Assembly (NCBI GenBank): GCA_037176845.1
Contig: JAYKXP010000023.1
Coordinates: 124,001 to 188,000, forward strand
DNA from: Paramarasmius palmivorus
Taxonomy: Eukaryota; Basidiomycota; Agaricomycetes; Agaricales; Marasmiaceae
Reading direction: 5' to 3'
DNA: 64,000 bases
In this document: piece by piece, positions 59,545 to 64,000 of the stretch
Numbering within the stretch: position 1 is the first letter of the stretch
How the letters are laid out: every line of letters begins with the position of its first letter
The notes under the pieces: generated by a model
What the model was told of the DNA's origin: nothing
Database searches by the model: none
What the model saw: the letters and a program-made list of their open reading frames with translations, nothing else
Program-made: the position numbers and the translations under genes

Positions 59545-61906
59545 AATGGTTCAGATGAACCGTCGTCGAAATCGTCGAAGGTAGCAGTTCTCCCAAACTG
59601 TTCTATGTCGCCCGCGATACATTCTTCAAAGGCGTTTCTGGTGAGAGGCAAAGACGAAAAGGTAAGAAACTGAAGACATACGGCGTGCATCTTGCTGTTC
59701 GGAAGCATCAGTTCAGAGAAACTGTCGTGACACCGTTCGAGCTGCGAAGGTTCACAGAAACCATCCCGTGAAAGCGGTATTGGCGTCGGCTTTTGAACGT
59801 TCTGGGGTGGTTAAAGGTTGATATTGGATAGTATATGATATAGCGGCAGGTTTTCCGAGGTGTAGGTATGGCATGTAGGATATAGTTCATGGGAACCGTC
59901 GGCGTCGTCCTGAGTGTGGTACGGTACATGGGAACTGTTGGCGTGATGTTAGGCGAGGTACAGTTCATTGAAACTGTACAATGCCTCTACGTCTATTCAT
60001 GAGAGATCGCTATAGATAGGTCTGGAAATGGTGTAGAATGCGTCGAGAATGCAGATTGAGGAACAGTGTGTGTGAACTGTCGTTTGGCTGGAACCTGGAT
60101 GACGGCTCCTAGAAACTGTGATGACTGTCGTTCTCGAAGTTCGGGGTATGGAAGCTTTGATATCTACGAACAGTAAGAAATTAAAAAAACTGAGTATCAA
60201 GGAAGAGATTGCCTTGAGAATGTCGATAGTCCATATGAACCATCACTTGGATGGTTGGTATGTCACAGTTCAGATGAACAATGAGCCAATTTCTCCGGGA
60301 AGGCGATACCCTTGCAAAATGGCGATTTCTTGGACCTGAAAGTGGCTTCTTGCAGGGGGTTGACAATGCTTTCAGAGGTGGTCGTTGACAGTGCACATGC
60401 ACCGTCGGCCCAACCTCACCGGTCCGACAGTTCTCCTGCACCGACGTAGATATATACCTAGTTTACCGAATATCATTGATTGAATGAGGATTCAATGAGA
60501 CCAAAACATTTCTGGCTATGCTACGCACCTGTCCTCAAAGCTTAGAATGTCGTGACCCCCACATTAGCCCATGGTTCACCGAAATCGTTGAGGAGAAGAG
60601 ATGGCAGTGCAGAGGAACCGTGCGAATGTTGACGCATAAGGCATTCACGATTCCCATAGTTTTTTTTTTTTTGGATACTAGTTTGGCAATTTATTATATC
60701 TTTTTGTTGTTTGACATCTAACTACTTAGGACCTGAACGTTTTCTCACTGAGTGTGGGCGGGCGCACATCTCTCGGCTGTCGCAGCTCACATGTATTTGT
60801 GGGAAAGCAGTTTGACGTCTATCCGAAAAACGAGTATGATTTTGAGCTAGTGCTTACCAAGCGTTTTAGGATTTTTCCGGATTTTATTGCAATAAATATT
60901 TGGTGGTGCAAGAATGTATTCGGCAGATGGACTTAAAGGCAGTAAGGAATCTATATCGACACCTCATTTGTTATGTTCAGCGTTCGTCATCCTAAGTACT
61001 TTTGCTACCAGCAGCTGTATGAGGACGTTGGACATTATGAGGGTCCCAGAACTGTGATTTGTATACAAAATCCCTGCAGCCAAGACGATACATATGTTCC
61101 AGCGCATATGTTTTACTCTCGGTTCCACTTGTCGGCCAACTTCGTTCACATCTGATGGCTTCTAATTAGCCGGGATTTGAAAGGTGCCTCGAGACTGAGG
61201 TCTGTTTTTATTCATTTGCTACTACATAACACCTATTAGCAATGTTATTTATCATATGAGAAAGGGTGGTTAAGAAAGCCCTTTTACTTTTACACTCGGC
61301 GGGGACACCGGTCATCAATTCATGGATGTCGCGAAGGAAGGGAACCGGGTAACAATGTATGGCTGAGGACGCAACAGCAGAGGACGCAATGAGGTGGGTT
61401 CTATGTAAGTTTTGCTGAGCCTTTCTCGCAATAGGTAGAGTCAGTATTTTGTTCTTCATATATTGTAAATCATGATTTGTAGCCCCTATAACAGTTGTTC
61501 TGTCTGATATCTATCTCTCCGAATTTTTTTGACAATTTTTAATCATTTTTAAGGGGGAGGGACAGTACACAACATAGGGAAGGCGGGGAATGACATAAAC
61601 TCGACATACGGAGGGCGCGGAAAGGGCGCGGAAGACATTTGATGGCGGGAAGCAAGGCCGGACATAAGCGTAAACATACTAGTGCTGGTTTGATGGCTCG
61701 GTGACGGCGGTACGTCATGTGAGAAGTCTCCGTGATGGGAGAACATACGTCTGATGTCCGAGGGACCTGCCTAAACTTGGTCCAAACTCCCTGGTAAGTT
61801 GACTTTAACGAACTGAGGATCCTAGGGAAGAAAAGGGCCTGTAGAGACGCCATTACCCGATCGGGATAAGGCCTCTGATGGTGCCATCAATTGGTCATAT
61901 CAGGTG
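59545..61906 (-). repeat. right terminal inverted repeat (2.4 kb)
   Basis: Inner block 59545-60797 and outer block 61486-61906 are inverted copies of left-arm blocks 41384-42638 and 40514-40934, with only isolated substitutions and 1-nt indels (for example cgcctaaacatc versus cgcctaacatc). The central 688 bp (60798-61485) have no left-arm counterpart. Carries the inverted set of palindromic motifs. Confidence 0.92.
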
Positions 61907-61914
61907 CACCTGGG
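61907..61914. repeat. right 8-bp target-site duplication CACCTGGG
   Basis: Identical to 40506-40513; see the transposon entry. Confidence 0.85.
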
Positions 61915-63671
61915 ACATAAAACATTAGTTATAGCCAATCACCCAGGCTTAAACGATGCGCATCACGGTAAGCACGCACCCCAGGATTGCAATCCCTGAA
62001 TTATGATTTCTCGTTTTGACTTCCTTAAGGTCCTGTGAGATACCACGGCATAAAGCGTTTGGGATCCGCAAGTGTTCCGTTCAACTCCGATACCTCTACT
62101 AGCTTTCAGCGCATTGCCATTCGAGTATGATTTCGGGTACTCCTTTGATAGTGATGGTGGCGCATACACATGTCGTTCGGAAGAGTCGAAGACCGCTAGT
62201 CCATGTATACTGTATTCCCTTTTGCGAGTGCACGTTGAGGGCCATTGGCCATATTGACATCGGTCGCTGCCGTCTGGAGATGACATCTTTCTGGCATGCT
62301 TTGACCCCAATCACCTACGCACTCCTCCTGTTCTTACCCTGCCTAACCTGTCATCTAGCATTGTCACCTTCGCTCATCCCAAGGGGATGAGAGTAATGTT
62401 GCTGGTGGAATGTTTCATAATGGATCATCACTCCTCCCCTTCTGGAAAACTGTTGAATGAGGATCAATACACGGAAATAGGCGCCAGAAGGCGACGTACG
62501 CTCGTAAGGGCGCCCGTTTAGCTCTCTGCCAGATGACTCGAAATGCATTCATCCTTTCCACCAATCGTATCGATGCGCATCCCTTGGCACCCTTCCTACA
62601 TAAGTCTCCTTTGCATGTTGAGCCAAATGCGCTGTTCGGCAATTTCAACATCATATGCTGGCCGTCACCAGAAAGCTGTATGGATGCAGAAAGAGATGCG
62701 AAGAAAGCGTATCAGTAGCATGAAGTAGAGGGTCTACTCGGTGGTGCAATCATGGTTACATTGTGCGTCGTTCATACTTAATAATTTTGATCCTTGTTAT
62801 CATATACGCCGGGAAATACGATAAATGAAATTTCTCGAATGTAGATTGCAACTAATGAAGGCGAGATGAAGAGCGATGGCTCCGAGATGAAAGATACCGT
62901 TCATCAAATGCCTCGGGAATTTGAATTCGATCGCAGTCCTCGAGCATCTGTAGGTCCAAGTAGTGGGCGCGTATTAATGGATTTAGAAGTAACACGAAAG
63001 TCCGGTATGAAGTCATTACACCTTTGGGTGGAAGCCGGTCCCGGAAAACGAGGATTGTTAGCTGCACTAGGCCATCGCTATTGCCGACATAGTTTCCGTG
63101 GTCATTAGTGATCGGAAGCTCTGAAGATTAGGATGTAAGATGAGTAGAGCCAAAGTGCGAGACACAGAAGCGTAACATAACATACCCGCCGAGCTTTCCA
63201 TTGGATACCGTCGCAAACCCATTGATTCCGTTCGTTAGGTCGGTACGAGTTCCGTTGCTACTGGAAGATTCCCGCCCTCCCCGCTCTGTGCTTTGTTTAT
63301 GACGCATTCAATCAAAGGGGATTGGGTGCACCATCAGAATGAAAACGGCTAGTCCCAAGTCTTGTTCACCAACGAGAACGCGACTGCCTGACAGGGTGCA
63401 GCTGAAAGAATGGCGGATAGGAATTTTCGAGAATTTCGCGGAATTCTTGACGATCTAGGCTAGTGCCTCGAGGCTCGTCAAATGAGAACAGCAATGAGGA
63501 AAGGCGCAGATGATCATGGAGGATGGTAACCCTGGTCAAGGTATGCCGTCACTCTGGTGGTCCGTGCGCTACTGGAGCGTGAGTGGTGGGAACCTGAAAT
63601 ATTTCGTGCTCAGCTTCTTTCCTTCCTGCTCCCATCATCTACAACGTGTATTCTCGAGCCCTGTGGAAAAA
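61915..63671. other. intergenic, right flank of giant transposon
   Basis: No gene recognised. A plus-strand frame at 62866-63108 (80 codons) is polar and unassigned. The last few hundred bases are the presumed promoter and 5' UTR of the uridylyltransferase gene. Confidence 0.4.
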
Positions 63672-64000
63672 ATGGACAGTCTTGCACCGAAAAGTGATGT
63701 TCGTGTTCGTGGTTCAAGTCATATTGACTTCAAGACAGCGACCACCGGTGTCGCTGCCAAAGCAATGCGAAACGAGATAAGTCGCCTTGTCGCAACAGTA
63801 GAAGACCCAGCTACTAAAAAGGTTTGCCTGGTGTACCGATTTCTGACGATATGGTGCTGAGAGGCTGCTCAGGCCTTTGATACGGAAATGCAATCATTCT
63901 TCCTCTTTACCCGTTATCTCTCGGAACGCGCTAAAAGTCAAGAACTGTGAGGTTTAGACCTGTTACAGATTCTTTTCACTTACAACTTTATAGTGACTGG
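63672..64000 (+). CDS. ugp1: UTP-glucose-1-phosphate uridylyltransferase, 5' part
   Basis: Exons 63672-63821, 63873-63946 and 63994 onward read MDSLAPKSDVRVRGSSHIDF, AAKAMRNEISRLVATVEDPA, then FDTEMQSFFLFTRYLSERAK and ELDW at the window edge, the N-terminal helical region of eukaryotic UDP-glucose pyrophosphorylase. The enzyme makes UDP-glucose from UTP and glucose-1-phosphate in the cytosol, feeding glucan, trehalose and glycogen synthesis. The catalytic domain lies beyond the window. ATG 63672 is the nearest start in frame; an additional upstream exon cannot be excluded. Introns are 51 and 47 bp GT-AG. Confidence 0.88.

Larger units (their letters stand above)
40514..61906. mobile_element. 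21.4-kb KDZ-class DNA transposon with cargo genes
   Basis: Boundaries are fixed by terminal inverted repeats starting CACCTGATATGACCAATTG at 40514 and ending with its reverse complement at 61906, and by the perfect 8-bp TSD CACCTGGG on both sides. The interior holds a 947-aa KDZ transposase (44910-47960, minus) and six other genes with closed frames: 43446-44434, 48136-49651, 49702-50376 (minus), 52584-56023, 56221-56906 and 57250-58695 (minus, F-box). A tRNA-derived hairpin element (58803-58950) is nested near the right end. KDZ elements are known to be large, fungal and cargo-bearing, and often carry TET/JBP genes; I see none here. Intact genes and a perfect TSD suggest a young, possibly still mobile copy. 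Confidence 0.9.

Noticed and set aside
40514..61906. LTR retrotransposon or endogenous virus
   Set aside because: The long repeats are inverted, not direct, and no reverse transcriptase, integrase or gag-like frame is present; the transposase is KDZ.
40514..61906. Starship-type giant element
   Set aside because: No tyrosine recombinase (DUF3435) gene at either end; long TIRs and a DDE transposase do not fit that class.

Overview
The window looks like an Agaricomycete (mushroom-forming basidiomycete) nuclear chromosome. The evidence is intron-dense genes with mostly 45-70 bp GT-AG (occasionally GC-AG) introns, a DUF6593 gene, a Pro/Ser-rich orphan, an expanded basidiomycete-type 7-TM family, and a KDZ (Kyakuja/Dileera/Zisupton) transposase. 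All calls come from hand translation and hand splicing. Exon coordinates are given where I could close the reading frame.

Left part (1-15.6 kb), ordinary single genes: a frame-damaged MFS monocarboxylate-type transporter (940-2699); an intact EB1/Mal3 microtubule plus-end protein (3960-5436, minus); a secreted bicovalent FAD-linked oxidase (5834-7719); a GH15 glucoamylase/trehalase-like enzyme cut by about 31 introns, with exons as short as 8 nt (8594-12361); and a DUF6593 gene (12851-13560, minus).

Middle (16-32.7 kb): a cluster of paralogous 7-TM membrane-protein genes. Four lie on the minus strand (two with intact frames, two with frame damage). One damaged copy and one fragment lie on the plus strand. 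Related intergenic repeats of about 1 kb accompany them. A 505-bp TIR element at 27746-28250 carries tRNA-like boxes, telomere-like TTAGGG-rich tracts and GC hairpins.

34.9-39.1 kb: a Ser/Pro/Gln-rich orphan and an intact secreted tannase/feruloyl esterase.

Right part (40514-61906): the main discovery, a 21.4-kb composite DNA transposon. It is flanked by a perfect 8-bp target-site duplication (CACCTGGG) and bounded by 2.1-2.4 kb terminal inverted repeats. Inside are an uninterrupted 947-aa KDZ transposase, six further intact spliced genes (289, 420, 172, 912, 193 and 463 aa, the last an F-box protein), and a tRNA-derived hairpin element. The TIRs and subterminal DNA carry at least 15 copies of an imperfect 18-bp palindrome of type ACAGTTC-N4-GAACTGT, good candidates for transposase-binding sites. 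The intact genes, near-identical TIR blocks and perfect TSD suggest a recent insertion. The window ends in the first exons of UTP-glucose-1-phosphate uridylyltransferase (63672 onward).

Single-nucleotide frame breaks cluster in the 7-TM paralogs, the MFS gene, the orphan and the oxidase signal peptide, and are absent from the transposon genes. They may reflect true decay or assembly indels. The sequence alone cannot decide.
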